Assembly (NCBI GenBank): GCA_964588285.1
Contig: CAZPNX010000001.1
Location: forward strand, 186,001-250,000
DNA: 64,000 nt
Source: CAZPNX01 sp964588285
GTDB lineage: Bacteria > Edwardsbacteria > AC1 > EtOH8
Direction of reading: 5' to 3'
Under the pieces are notes generated by a model that worked only from the letters and a program-made list of their open reading frames with translations, did not search any database and was not told the DNA's origin. The number at the start of each line of letters is the position of its first letter. Positions within the stretch are counted from its first letter, which is position 1. Shown piece by piece: positions 1 to 8,222 of the stretch. Both the position numbers and the translations under genes were made by a program.

Positions 1-1873
1 CCCGGGGAAAGATCAGCCGGCTGGTGAAAACGGTGCACCGGGGAAACTCCTTGGCCAGCCCCTGGCACAGCTGGCTGACGGTCTCCACTACCTCGGTGCC
101 GGTGTCGTAGCGGTATTCGGCCGCCAGCCCGAAATCGTGGGCCACGTCGACATAAAGCTGCAAGGATTTCTCCACCGAGGCCTTGAGGGCGTCAACCTCC
201 TTGGAACCCTTGAAGGCCCCGGAATCCACCACTGCCGCCGAGACGAAAATGAAGTTCTTATAGAGCCGGGGAAAGCTGCGGATGACCGACATCAGGGTGT
301 GAACTCCGAAGCCGTTGTAGCCGTTGACCAGGACTATGGCCGTCATCTCCTTGGGATTGACCGGCGCCACTTTCTTCTTCTCAGCCACCGGGATGTCCAG
401 CAGGATCTCGTCCAGCTGGCGGCTGCCCCGGCGCACCGTCTCGTAGTGGTTGCGGATGCGGTAGCAGATGACGATCAGGCCGGTGGTGATCACCAGGGTC
501 AGCCAGCCCCCGTGGGCGAACTTCTCCACCACGGCTATGGTCAGGATGGTCAGACAGAGGATGAAGCCGACGCCGAAAATGAACAGCTCCTTTCTCCACT
601 TTGGTTCCCTCTCCCTGTTGGCGGCGAAATACCGGAACATGCCGGCCTGGGAGAGAGAGAAGTCCAGAAAGACATTGATGGAGTACATGATCACCAGGGT
701 GGTAACGTGCCCCCCGGTGTAGAACAGCAGGGCCAGTGAGGCCAGGCCCATCATCATCACCCCGTTGTTCATGGTCAGCCGCTCCGAAAGCGAGGCAAAG
801 CGGTGGGGAAACCAGGAGTCCACCGCCATGTTGGCCATCACCCTGGGGCCGTCGATGAAACCGGTCTGGGCGGCCACAAAAAGCAGGGCCCCCTCGGAGA
901 CGATGGTCACCAGGGCCAAAACATTGCCCAGCGGCCATCGGCCGTAGAGGGCGTCGGCCAGGACCGCGTTGAGGGTCCTTCCCTCCTCCGGCTGGACCCG
1001 CAGCAGCAGGTAGCAGATCAGCAGGCCGCCGGCGGTGAAGGCCAAGGAGCCGGCCATCAGGGCCATGGTGTTCTTCCCGGTCTGCACCTTGGGCTCCCGC
1101 ATCACCTGAAGTCCGTTGGCCACGGCCTCGATCCCGGTGTAGGTGCCGGCCCCCATGGAATAGGCCCGGACCAATATGGCCAGTACCCCCCACAGTCCGA
1201 TGGCCGCCAGGTCGGATCTCAGACTGCCATGGATCTCTGAGGCCACCGGAAGAAACTGGGTGGTATGGCTGAAAATCCCGTAAAGGATCATCAGGACGTG
1301 GGTCAGGAAGAAAACGGCGAAAATGGGGGCCAGAAACGAAACCGACTCCTTGACCCCGCGCAGGTTGAGGATGATCAGCACCAGGATCAGAAGAGCACAG
1401 AAGGGTATCTTGTAGGCATGGTAGCCCAGCGGCAGGAAGCTGAACAGGGCATCGCCGCAGGCGGCAATGGAGACGGTGATGGTCAAAACATAGTCCACCA
1501 GCAGAGCGCAGCCCGAGACCACCCCCACCCTTTTGCTCAGGGTATGGGTGGTTACGATGTAGCCGCCGCCCCCGTGGGGAAAGTGCTCGATGATCCGGGA
1601 ATAGGCATAGGAGATGATGAGCACCGTCACCGCTGTGGCCAGGGCGATGAACACCAATAGGTAGGTATGCGGGCCCAGAGCCCGGAAGGCCTCCTCCGGG
1701 CCGTAGGAGGAGGAGGAAAGGCCGTCGGCCCCCAGGCCGATCCAGGCCAGCAGGGCCACCAGCGATATCTTGTGGAAGATCTTCGGATCCTCGACATCCT
1801 TGGGCTTGCCCAACAGCAGGCTCCGCAGTTTGCCGAAGAACCTGGAGATATATTCCGACTCGGTGAATGCCAT
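1..1873 (-). CDS. KimA/YdaO-type APC potassium transporter, 3' end outside window
   Basis: About 624 residues are visible and the reading frame stays open to the window edge, so the C-terminus is missing. The N-terminus (LLLGKPKDVEDP, then GADGLSSSSYGPEE and HFPHGGGGYIV about 80 residues later, then LLVDYVLTITVSIAACGDAL and LNLRGVKES) closely matches Bacillus KimA (YdaO), the high-affinity potassium importer of the APC superfamily. About 12 hydrophobic segments precede a soluble tail that begins near residue 470. The start is the ATG at 1873, preceded by a weak AAAGGT and a perfect 6-bp palindrome (CGACCG/CGGTCG) that could mask it. Bacillus kimA has a c-di-AMP riboswitch; I see none here, as tRNA-Pro lies only 120 bases upstream. 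Potassium specificity is inferred from family resemblance. Confidence 0.85.
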   Translation of the reverse strand, partial: MAFTESEYISRFFGKLRSLLLGKPKDVEDPKIFHKISLVALLAWIGLGADGLSSSSYGPEEAFRALGPHTYLLVFIALATAVTVLIISYAYSRIIEHFPHGGGGYIVTTHTLSKRVGVVSGCALLVDYVLTITVSIAACGDALFSFLPLGYHAYKIPFCALLILVLIILNLRGVKESVSFLAPIFAVFFLTHVLMILYGIFSHTTQFLPVASEIHGSLRSDLAAIGLWGVLAILVRAYSMGAGTYTGIEAVANGLQVMREPKVQTGKNTMALMAGSLAFTAGGLLICYLLLRVQPEEGRTLNAVLADALYGRWPLGNVLALVTIVSEGALLFVAAQTGFIDGPRVMANMAVDSWFPHRFASLSERLTMNNGVMMMGLASLALLFYTGGHVTTLVIMYSINVFLDFSLSQAGMFRYFAANREREPKWRKELFIFGVGFILCLTILTIAVVEKFAHGGWLTLVITTGLIVICYRIRNHYETVRRGSRQLDEILLDIPVAEKKKVAPVNPKEMTAIVLVNGYNGFGVHTLMSVIRSFPRLYKNFIFVSAAVVDSGAFKGSKEVDALKASVEKSLQLYVDVAHDFGLAAEYRYDTGTEVVETVSQLCQGLAKEFPRCTVFTSRLIFPR

Positions 1874-1920
1874 GAATCGACCGCTTACGGTCGTACCTTT
1901 CGGATGAGTTTTCCGGTTTA

Positions 1921-1960
1921 TAAAAAAAAGCAAAACCCTCAGTGAAGACCACTGGAGACT
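1921..1960 (-). terminator. weak terminator-like hairpin after tRNA-Pro
   Basis: On the minus strand a CAGTG/CACTG stem with a short loop is followed, after AGGGTTTTGC, by a run of eight T. It would end the tRNA-Pro transcript before the transporter gene. The stem is short, so this is tentative. Confidence 0.35.
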
Positions 1961-1991
1961 TTTGCCGATCGTCGGATTATTATTTAGTTGA

Positions 1992-2070
1992 TGGTCGGGG
2001 CGAGTGGATTCGAACCACCGACCCCTTGACCCCCAGTCAAGTGCGCTAAACCGGACTGCGCTACGCCCCG
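1992..2070 (-). tRNA. tRNA-Pro (anticodon GGG)
   Basis: Full cloverleaf: acceptor CGGGGCG/CGCCCCG, anticodon stem CTTGA/TCAAG with loop CTGGGGG (anticodon GGG, reads CCC), T-loop GGTTCGAATCC, discriminator A. The 3' CCA is encoded (1992-1994). The gene lies between merR and the KimA-type transporter gene. A partial copy of its own 5' half lies 40-50 bases upstream (see 2112-2160). Confidence 0.97.
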
Positions 2071-2111
2071 ACCTTATTTCCCTCGGCAATCGACTGGCTA
2101 GATATTTTTAT

Positions 2112-2160
2112 CGCAGTCAAGTGCGTTAAACCGGACGGAGTTTATCCCGAACCTGTCGAG
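2112..2160 (-). repeat. decayed copy of the tRNA-Pro 5' half
   Basis: Positions 2114-2137 match tRNA-Pro 2037-2060 at 23 of 24 bases (D-arm and 5' side of the anticodon stem), and identity then fades through the acceptor strand. The copy cannot fold into a tRNA because the anticodon loop and the whole 3' half are missing. It ends in ACCTGTCGAGGGA, which resembles the dispersed CTGAGC...CGAAGG repeat found elsewhere in the window. Confidence 0.7.
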
Positions 2161-2216
2161 GGACTACGTCCTAAACTTTGATTAATTATACGACAGTTGA
2201 GACCGGAAAGCAAGCC

Positions 2217-2624
2217 CTATTTGCCGCCTTCCAGGAGGCCGATGATCTGGCGCAGCTCGGAGGCAATCTGCCCCAGGCTGGCCCTCTTGCGCCATTCATC
2301 GAAGGGGATGTCCAGCTGGTTGGGCTCGTGAAGCTTGATCTCCTTGAGCCTGGCCCTGGCCCCGGCGATGGTGTAGCCCTCGCGGTAGAGCAGCCTTTTG
2401 ATTAAAAGCAGCAGCTTGATGTCGTCCAGCTGATACTGGCGCCGTCCCCCCTTGCTGGTTCTGGGATGCAGCTGGGGGAACTCACCCTCCCAGAAACGCA
2501 GGATGTAGGGCTTGACCTCCAGGATGTCGGCCACCTCCCGGATGCTATAGTAGACCTTGGTCGGCAGGTTGGCCAACACCGACGCCTCGCATTCCCGGCG
2601 ATCCTCAGTTTCGATCTTCTTCAT
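2217..2624 (-). CDS. MerR-family transcriptional regulator
   Basis: 135 residues. Residues 24-92 form a MerR winged helix-turn-helix (YYSIREVADILEVKPYILRF, then a wing with RRQYQLDD), followed by a short helical tail. There is no cysteine-rich metal site, so it belongs to the short MerR-like group whose ligand cannot be read from sequence. It is the last gene of the der-plsY-gpsA-pgeF run, and its ATG lies 20 bases inside the end of pgeF, indicating translational coupling. The target is unknown. Confidence 0.85.
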   Translation of the reverse strand: MKKIETEDRRECEASVLANLPTKVYYSIREVADILEVKPYILRFWEGEFPQLHPRTSKGGRRQYQLDDIKLLLLIKRLLYREGYTIAGARARLKEIKLHEPNQLDIPFDEWRKRASLGQIASELRQIIGLLEGGK

Positions 2625-3348
2625 GGCCGGCCTCGATAAATGCTACCATCTTTCCCCCAAGCCCCGCCCCCTCCCGGCGGTAGGAATGGAACAGTTCTCT
2701 ACGGCACCTGGTGCACAGCGGCGCCACTTGGCAATTCTCCGGCTTGAGCCCCGCGGCCGAAAGCTGTCTCTCGTTCTCAGCCCTGAGGTCGAGGAGCCAT
2801 CGCCCACCCGGCGCCGGCCTTTTGACATCCTCGCCGAACCTTTCGGCCACCTCGGCCCCCACCGGGTAACAGCCGGCCTCGATGCACGGCCCGATCACCG
2901 ACAGCAGCTCCTCCGGCCCCACCCGGTATTCCATTGCGAACATCCTGACGGCCTTCCCCAGGAACCCGTCGGCCGTCCCCCGCCAGCCGCAGTGGAACAA
3001 ACCGACCGCCCGGCCGTCGGCCGCGGCTAGGAAGACCGGCACGCAGTCGGCGGTGTGAATGGTGAGACGCAGGCCGGGCTCCTTTGACATCAGAGCGTCG
3101 GCCCTTACGCGCTCCGGATAGAACAGACCCGATCCAGCTGTTATCAACGCCGCCCGGGTGGAGTGGGTCTGCTCGGTGACAGCGGTATGCACCCGGGCTG
3201 AGAAAACCCGGTAGACCTGCTCGTCGTCCAGAATACGGCCTTGGTCGCGGACCACCAGGCCGTGGCGGATACCCCTCTCCTCCAGCAGGCCAAAACGCAT
3301 CACCGCCAGCCCATCCTCCCGATCCAGCCGCCAGTCCGCCCCGTTCAC
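2605..3348 (-). CDS. pgeF: PgeF/YfiH laccase-domain protein
   Basis: 247 residues, normal length for the Cu-oxidase_4 (YfiH, DUF152) family. The family's metal-site motifs are present: QTHS near residue 60, TADCVPV near 100, HCGWRGT near 120 and GPCIEAGCYPVG near 152. Members act on purine nucleosides or as peptidoglycan-editing factors that remove mis-incorporated L-Ser; which activity applies here cannot be told. The start is a GTG overlapping the gpsA stop codon (GTGA). Confidence 0.88.
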   Translation of the reverse strand: MNGADWRLDREDGLAVMRFGLLEERGIRHGLVVRDQGRILDDEQVYRVFSARVHTAVTEQTHSTRAALITAGSGLFYPERVRADALMSKEPGLRLTIHTADCVPVFLAAADGRAVGLFHCGWRGTADGFLGKAVRMFAMEYRVGPEELLSVIGPCIEAGCYPVGAEVAERFGEDVKRPAPGGRWLLDLRAENERQLSAAGLKPENCQVAPLCTRCRRELFHSYRREGAGLGGKMVAFIEAGHEEDRN

Positions 3349-4355
3349 TCGGCCTTTGCCTCCCGGGCCATCAGCTCCCCAATGGCCTCCTTCGGAGACT
3401 TGCCTTCGAAAAGGATCTGGTGCACTGCACCGGTGATGGGCATATCCACCCCGTGCTTCCGGGCCAGCTCCCAGGCCGACCTGGTGGTTGGCACGCCCTC
3501 GGCCACCATGGTCATCCCCTCCAGCACCTCGGTCAGGCTTTTACCCTGGCCGATCTTAAGCCCTACCTGCCGGTTGCGGCTGCGGCCGCTGATGCAGGTG
3601 GTCACCAGGTCTCCCAATCCTGAAAGGCCGGAAAATGTTTCCGCCTTGGCGCCCAAAGCCTGCCCCAGCCTGACCATCTCGGCCAGACCCCGGGTTAAAA
3701 GAGCGCCCTGGATGTTGGCACCCAAACCCAGCCCGTCGACAATTCCGGCGGCGATGGCGTATATATTCTTTAAGGCTCCGCCCAGCTCCACACCCAGCAG
3801 GTCAGAGCTGGTATATACCCGGTAGCGGGTTGAGTGCAGCAGATTCTGAGCCTCGGCTGCGGCCTCCTGGCTTTCCCCGGCCACCACCGCCGTGGCCGGC
3901 ATGCCCTGGGCGATCTCGGAAGCGATATTGGGGCCGGAAAGCGCTGCCAGACGGCATGGCTTTTCTGATAGGCACTGTTTGATGACCTGAGACATGCGGA
4001 GCAGGCTGCCGTGTTCCAGCCCTTTGACGCAGGAGATGATCAAGATATCAGGCTTTGCCTTAGGCGCCATCTTGGCGCAAACCTGGCGCATGGTTTGGGA
4101 AGGCACAGCCAGCAGACAGACGGAAACTCCGGCTAAGGCGGCATCCAGATCGCCGGTGACAGCAACCTTTTCCGGAAGCGGCACCCCGGGTAGAAACAGG
4201 GTGTTCTCGCGTTTTCTTTCGATCTCAGCTGCCAGCTCCGGCCGGTATTCCCAGAGACGGGTCCGGCATCCCTTCTCGGCCAGCATCACCGCCAGCGTGG
4301 TCCCCCAGTTGCCGGCACCTAGTATTGCTATGTCTTTATTGCTTAATTCTACCAT
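3345..4355 (-). CDS. gpsA: glycerol-3-phosphate dehydrogenase [NAD(P)+]
   Basis: 336 residues, the family's usual length. An N-terminal Rossmann motif GAGNWGTTLAVMLAEKG starts at residue 13, with SCVKGLE and LSGPNIASEIAQGMPA in mid-protein and the catalytic-domain signature LGGALKNIYAIAAGI followed by GLSGLGDLVTTC. It reduces dihydroxyacetone phosphate to sn-glycerol 3-phosphate, the substrate of PlsY encoded immediately upstream. The ATG lies 20 bases inside plsY and the stop overlaps the pgeF start, so the four genes are coupled. Confidence 0.97.
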   Translation of the reverse strand: MVELSNKDIAILGAGNWGTTLAVMLAEKGCRTRLWEYRPELAAEIERKRENTLFLPGVPLPEKVAVTGDLDAALAGVSVCLLAVPSQTMRQVCAKMAPKAKPDILIISCVKGLEHGSLLRMSQVIKQCLSEKPCRLAALSGPNIASEIAQGMPATAVVAGESQEAAAEAQNLLHSTRYRVYTSSDLLGVELGGALKNIYAIAAGIVDGLGLGANIQGALLTRGLAEMVRLGQALGAKAETFSGLSGLGDLVTTCISGRSRNRQVGLKIGQGKSLTEVLEGMTMVAEGVPTTRSAWELARKHGVDMPITGAVHQILFEGKSPKEAIGELMAREAKAE

Positions 4356-5004
4356 TTTCTGGTATTTCCGCTCGATTATCCCTAAACAGCCTGGGCTCTT
4401 TTCCCTGCAGCAGCCGGACGATGTTGGTCCGATGGGTGACCATCACCAAGATGGTCAGAAACCAGGCCACGGCCAGCACCGGGGTGAATGGATATTTGTT
4501 TCTGAGGGCCAGCTCCACGGCCACTGCCAGGGGGAAGGCAAACGAGGCGGCGATCGACCCCAAAGACACCCAGCCGAAGGCCGCCAGCACTGCGGCGAAG
4601 ATTATCAGTGAAGCCAGCACCGGCAAGGGTGCCAAAGCCAACATGGCTCCCGAGGCGGTGGCCACCCCCTTGCCTCCCTTGAAACCCAGATAGGGGGTGA
4701 AGACGTGACCCAGGATGGCGGCCAAGGCCGTCAGTATGTGGTACCATTCGCCCGAGGGGGAGACGGCCGGCCATATCAGCTTGGCCGCCAACACCGGGAT
4801 CAGGCCCTTGATGGCGTCCAACAGGTAAACGGCCATACCGGCGCCCTTGCCCACCACTCTAAAAACATTGGTGGCCCCCACATTGCGGCTGCCGTGCTGG
4901 CGGATGTCGATTCCTTTGAGCGCCCGTCCCGCCAGATATCCGAAAGGCACCGCCCCCAACAGAAAGGAGGCTAGAACCAAAAGAATTTTTTGGACAGCAA
5001 TCAT
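4336..5004 (-). CDS. plsY: glycerol-3-phosphate acyltransferase PlsY
   Basis: 222 residues, integral membrane protein. It carries the PlsY signatures HGSRNVGATNVFRV (about residue 37) and GFKGGKGVATASG (about 107), which in characterised enzymes bind glycerol phosphate and acyl phosphate. It makes lysophosphatidic acid from acyl-phosphate and glycerol 3-phosphate, the first step of phospholipid synthesis. It follows der by 68 bases and overlaps gpsA, giving the widespread der-plsY-gpsA order. Confidence 0.96.
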   Translation of the reverse strand: MIAVQKILLVLASFLLGAVPFGYLAGRALKGIDIRQHGSRNVGATNVFRVVGKGAGMAVYLLDAIKGLIPVLAAKLIWPAVSPSGEWYHILTALAAILGHVFTPYLGFKGGKGVATASGAMLALAPLPVLASLIIFAAVLAAFGWVSLGSIAASFAFPLAVAVELALRNKYPFTPVLAVAWFLTILVMVTHRTNIVRLLQGKEPRLFRDNRAEIPENGRIKQ

Positions 5005-5072
5005 ATTGTTTCTCGTTACCTTATTGATTTATCACTCAATGCTCAAACGATCTGCTCTTACCTTGTGTCTCT

Positions 5073-6446
5073 TCAGCGTTCCGCCCGGAATCTGGGCCGT
5101 TGGCCGAAGGGAAGATAGCGGCGCTTCTGCCAATCATCCGGCGGCGCCGATTTTTTATAGGTGATTCTGATGGGCGCGCCCTTGATGCCCAGCCTTTCCC
5201 TCAAGCCTCCGATCAGGTAGCGGCGATAGGACTCGGGCAGGAGCTTGGGCTGGTTGGTCAAAACCTCGAACCACGGCGGTTGGGTGCCCGTCTGTTTGAT
5301 GGAGTATAGGATAACCTCCCGGCCCCTGGGCGCCGGCGGCTGGTTCTTGGCCACCGTCTCCTCGAAGGCCGAGATCAGAAGTTCCGGCTCCAGCATCTTC
5401 CGCCACTGGTTATGGGCGGAAACGATCTCCTGCAGCAAGTGCTGGATGCCCTCCCCCCTGACGGCCGAGGTAAAGACCGGCTCGGCATGCGGCAGGAACG
5501 GCATCTGGCTTCTCAGCCATCCGATGTAATTGGCCTGGTTTCCATCGGCAGCCAGATCCCATTTATTGACCGCCAGCACCACCGCCCGATCTGAGGCGTC
5601 CAGCATCCCGGCCAGGGAAAGATCCAAGTGGGACAAGCCCTGGCTTCCGTCCAGCACCAGCACTCCGACCTGGGCCTGATCGATGGTGCGCTCGGTTCTC
5701 AGCCTAGTGTAGAACTCGAGGTCGTCGCCCTTGGTCTTTCGCCTCAGCCCGGCGGTGTCTATCAGCACCAAACGTTTATCCTGCCACTCGAACCAAGTGT
5801 CCACCGCGTCCCGGGTGGTGCCTGGATCCGCATCCACGATCACCCTCTGCTGGCCGGTGATGGCGTTGACCAAGGATGATTTTCCCACATTGGGCTTTCC
5901 CAACAGGGCCACCCGGATGCCAGCTGGCAGGCTTTCGGTTGGGGCCGCCGGCGGCAGCTTCTCCACCACCGCATCCAGCAGATCGCCGGAACCCCGGCCG
6001 GACGCGGCCGATACTGGCAGCGGCTCCCCCAGCCCCAGCTGGTAAAAATCATAGATGCCCGACTCTTCCCGGGCCGCGTCCACCTTGTTGGCGGCCAGCA
6101 CCGATGGCTTGCCGCTGCGCCGCACCAGCTGGACGATATGGCGGTCGGTGTCGGTCAATCCCTCCTTGACGTCCACCGTCATCAGCACCAGGTCGGCCTC
6201 GGCCAGCGCCGTCTCCACCTGCCGTCTGATGGCGGACTCCATCCGGTCGCGGCTGTGTGGCACCAGGCCGCCGGTGTCCACCAGATAAAAGTCCCTCCCC
6301 CGCCACTCGGCCAGGGCATAGTTGCGGTCACGGGTGACGCCGGGCCGGTCGTCGACGATGGCCGCCCGCCGCCTCAGCACTCGGTTGAACAGGGTGGATT
6401 TGCCCACGTTGGGCCGCCCGATAATGGCCACCACCGGAAGCCTCAT
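5073..6446 (-). CDS. der: ribosome-assembly GTPase Der (EngA)
   Basis: 457 residues with two consecutive Era-type GTPase domains. Domain 1 has GRPNVGKST, RPGVTRD, DTGG and NKVD; domain 2 has GKPNVGKSS, PGTTRD, DTAG and NKWD. A KH-like C-terminal domain follows, ending in the usual run of basic residues (KKSAPPDDWQKRRYLPF). Der acts in 50S subunit maturation. The start is the ATG directly before RLPVVAIIGRPNVG. Confidence 0.98.
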   Translation of the reverse strand: MRLPVVAIIGRPNVGKSTLFNRVLRRRAAIVDDRPGVTRDRNYALAEWRGRDFYLVDTGGLVPHSRDRMESAIRRQVETALAEADLVLMTVDVKEGLTDTDRHIVQLVRRSGKPSVLAANKVDAAREESGIYDFYQLGLGEPLPVSAASGRGSGDLLDAVVEKLPPAAPTESLPAGIRVALLGKPNVGKSSLVNAITGQQRVIVDADPGTTRDAVDTWFEWQDKRLVLIDTAGLRRKTKGDDLEFYTRLRTERTIDQAQVGVLVLDGSQGLSHLDLSLAGMLDASDRAVVLAVNKWDLAADGNQANYIGWLRSQMPFLPHAEPVFTSAVRGEGIQHLLQEIVSAHNQWRKMLEPELLISAFEETVAKNQPPAPRGREVILYSIKQTGTQPPWFEVLTNQPKLLPESYRRYLIGGLRERLGIKGAPIRITYKKSAPPDDWQKRRYLPFGQRPRFRAER

Positions 6447-6498
6447 CGCTTCCGCCTCGCTGCTGTTTTGATGTCGCCCACCAGCTGCATGTAAAACC

Positions 6499-7263
6499 TC
6501 AGATCTTGCCGCTAAGCTTGGACCAGGCCATACCCATGGCCTCGTGGATCACGGTCTCCCAGACCTCAATCCCCACCGAGCTGGGGAAGAACCGTCCCGG
6601 ATCGCCGGTCTGTCCCCTTTTGATCATAAAATCCGATGAGGCCGGCACCGGGTACATCCCCTGTTTTCGGAACAGGGCCATGGAGCGCGGCAGGTGGGCG
6701 GCCGAAGTCACCAACACCAGCCTTTGGTCGCCTACTATCCGGCCGATCCGGCGCGCCTGGTCGTCTGTGTCCCGGGAATCGGATTCGAGCACCATGGCCG
6801 AGTCCGGCACCCCCAGCTCCTTTGCCAGTTGAGCCATGGCCCGGGCTTCGGGCAACTGATTGTAGACCCGCCCTCCGGAAAGCAACAGTTTGGCTTCCGG
6901 AATTTTCCGCCACAGCCTGATGCCCTCGGCCAGCCGACAGACCGAGCTTTGGGTAAGTTGGGCGGTGCTGGAAAGCCTGGGATCGTCCCAGACACCGCCC
7001 CCCAGCACCACCACCCATTTGACCCCGGCCAGTTCCGCCTCCAGAGCTTGGGGGCGGTAGCGGTACTCCATCCTCTCCAGCAGGGGCCGGCCGGTGAATC
7101 CGAAGGAGGCAGCCAGAATCAAGGCCAGACCGGCCAGGACCAGCAGGCGTCCTGCACTCTTGGCTTTTTTTCGTCCCTGCAGCATCAAACCGGCAATGAT
7201 AAGGATGAAGGCCAGCGGCAGGGGTTGGAACAAAGGCGATATTATCTTTTTGATAAGGAACAT
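6499..7263 (-). CDS. YdcF/SanA-like DUF218 membrane protein
   Basis: 254 residues. Two N-terminal hydrophobic segments (about residues 12-28 and 38-55) precede a DUF218 domain with WVVVLGGGVWDD, LLLSGGRVYNQLPEARAM, ESDSRDTDDQARRI and VTSAAHLPRSM. Related E. coli proteins (YdcF, SanA, ElyC) act in envelope polysaccharide or barrier functions, but the biochemical activity is undefined. It lies just upstream of der in transcription order. Confidence 0.85.
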   Translation of the reverse strand: MFLIKKIISPLFQPLPLAFILIIAGLMLQGRKKAKSAGRLLVLAGLALILAASFGFTGRPLLERMEYRYRPQALEAELAGVKWVVVLGGGVWDDPRLSSTAQLTQSSVCRLAEGIRLWRKIPEAKLLLSGGRVYNQLPEARAMAQLAKELGVPDSAMVLESDSRDTDDQARRIGRIVGDQRLVLVTSAAHLPRSMALFRKQGMYPVPASSDFMIKRGQTGDPGRFFPSSVGIEVWETVIHEAMGMAWSKLSGKI

Positions 7264-7337
7264 CTGGGCTCCGGTTAATTTCTGTTTTATAAGGCGACAA
7301 GGTTTCTTGAATACTTCTAATCAAAGATCCGGCATCA

Positions 7338-8222
7338 CTACAGCAGCAGTCCCAGACGCCGCCATTTCCGGTTCCACAGCACCGCTATCAGGCTGGCCAG
7401 GCCTCCGTGCGCCAGTCCGGCCAGCAGGTCGATGACGTAGTGATATCCCCCGTAGACGGTTGACACCAGCAGCAGCAGGGTGGCCAAAGTGAACCAGGGC
7501 GCCCAGCGCCGGGCGTAGCGCCACATGAAAACACAGATCGATATCGAGGCCGAGGAATGCCCGGAGGGGAAGGCTCCGCCGGGATAGGCCGCCCGGTTCA
7601 AAAAATCGTTGATAATCTGGGTGATCCATCCGCCGCGAAGCTCCAGCTCCGGGCAGGTGATGAAACGGGGGCTGTGGGCCGGCAGCAGCATGAAATACAG
7701 GTAAGTGCCGTAAAGCGCGGTGATGGTCACCATCTCCATGTTCTGATACTGGCGCCGATTGCCCTTGAGATACAGAATCAGATAGCTGGAGAAGATGATG
7801 AGAAAGAACGAGCAGTACGAAAGCTGCATGAGGTCTGTCAGCCAAGGCCGGGCCAAACTTTGGAGGAAGGCGGTGGGATCAGAGCCCAAAAGCCTGAGAT
7901 CAATCATATGGAGCACGGCATCCAGCTTCCAGGGAAAAACGGCGTGGACAAAGGTTCCGGCCCAGGTGTAGGCCAGCGGCAGTGATAAAATCAGGTACCA
8001 ATCGGATATAATCTGGAGCCATCGCTTTTGGTACTTCAACCTAAGGCCCCGGACGGTGACCATAAAGGCCAAAGCCAGCAGGTGGCGCAGGCTGACTCCG
8101 GCCCAAAGGTCGATATTGTTGCGAAAGACCACCGATACCACGGCCATGGCCAGCTGATAGCCGGCCACCAGCCAGTCAACCGGCCGCATCAGGCTGACAA
8201 GCTTGTCTCCTATCCTGCCCAT
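7338..8222 (-). CDS. PAP2-superfamily membrane phosphatase/phosphotransferase
   Basis: 294 residues with about six membrane segments. The phosphatase motifs are PSGHSSAS (about residue 217) and GGYHYVIDLLAG (about 258), carrying the catalytic histidines and the final aspartate. The arrangement resembles the inositolphosphotransferase-like PAP2_3 group, which acts on lipid phosphates. The stop of the DUF512 gene overlaps its start by 13 bases. The substrate is unknown. Confidence 0.85.
   Translation of the reverse strand: MGRIGDKLVSLMRPVDWLVAGYQLAMAVVSVVFRNNIDLWAGVSLRHLLALAFMVTVRGLRLKYQKRWLQIISDWYLILSLPLAYTWAGTFVHAVFPWKLDAVLHMIDLRLLGSDPTAFLQSLARPWLTDLMQLSYCSFFLIIFSSYLILYLKGNRRQYQNMEMVTITALYGTYLYFMLLPAHSPRFITCPELELRGGWITQIINDFLNRAAYPGGAFPSGHSSASISICVFMWRYARRWAPWFTLATLLLLVSTVYGGYHYVIDLLAGLAHGGLASLIAVLWNRKWRRLGLLL

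Noticed and set aside
381..1952. 523-codon minus-strand open frame
   Set aside because: Out-of-frame shadow of the KimA-type transporter gene; its translation is Gly/Arg/Pro-rich without any family motif.
1874..1990. c-di-AMP (ydaO) riboswitch before the KimA-type gene
   Set aside because: The gap to tRNA-Pro is only about 118 bases and holds no recognisable ydaO core.
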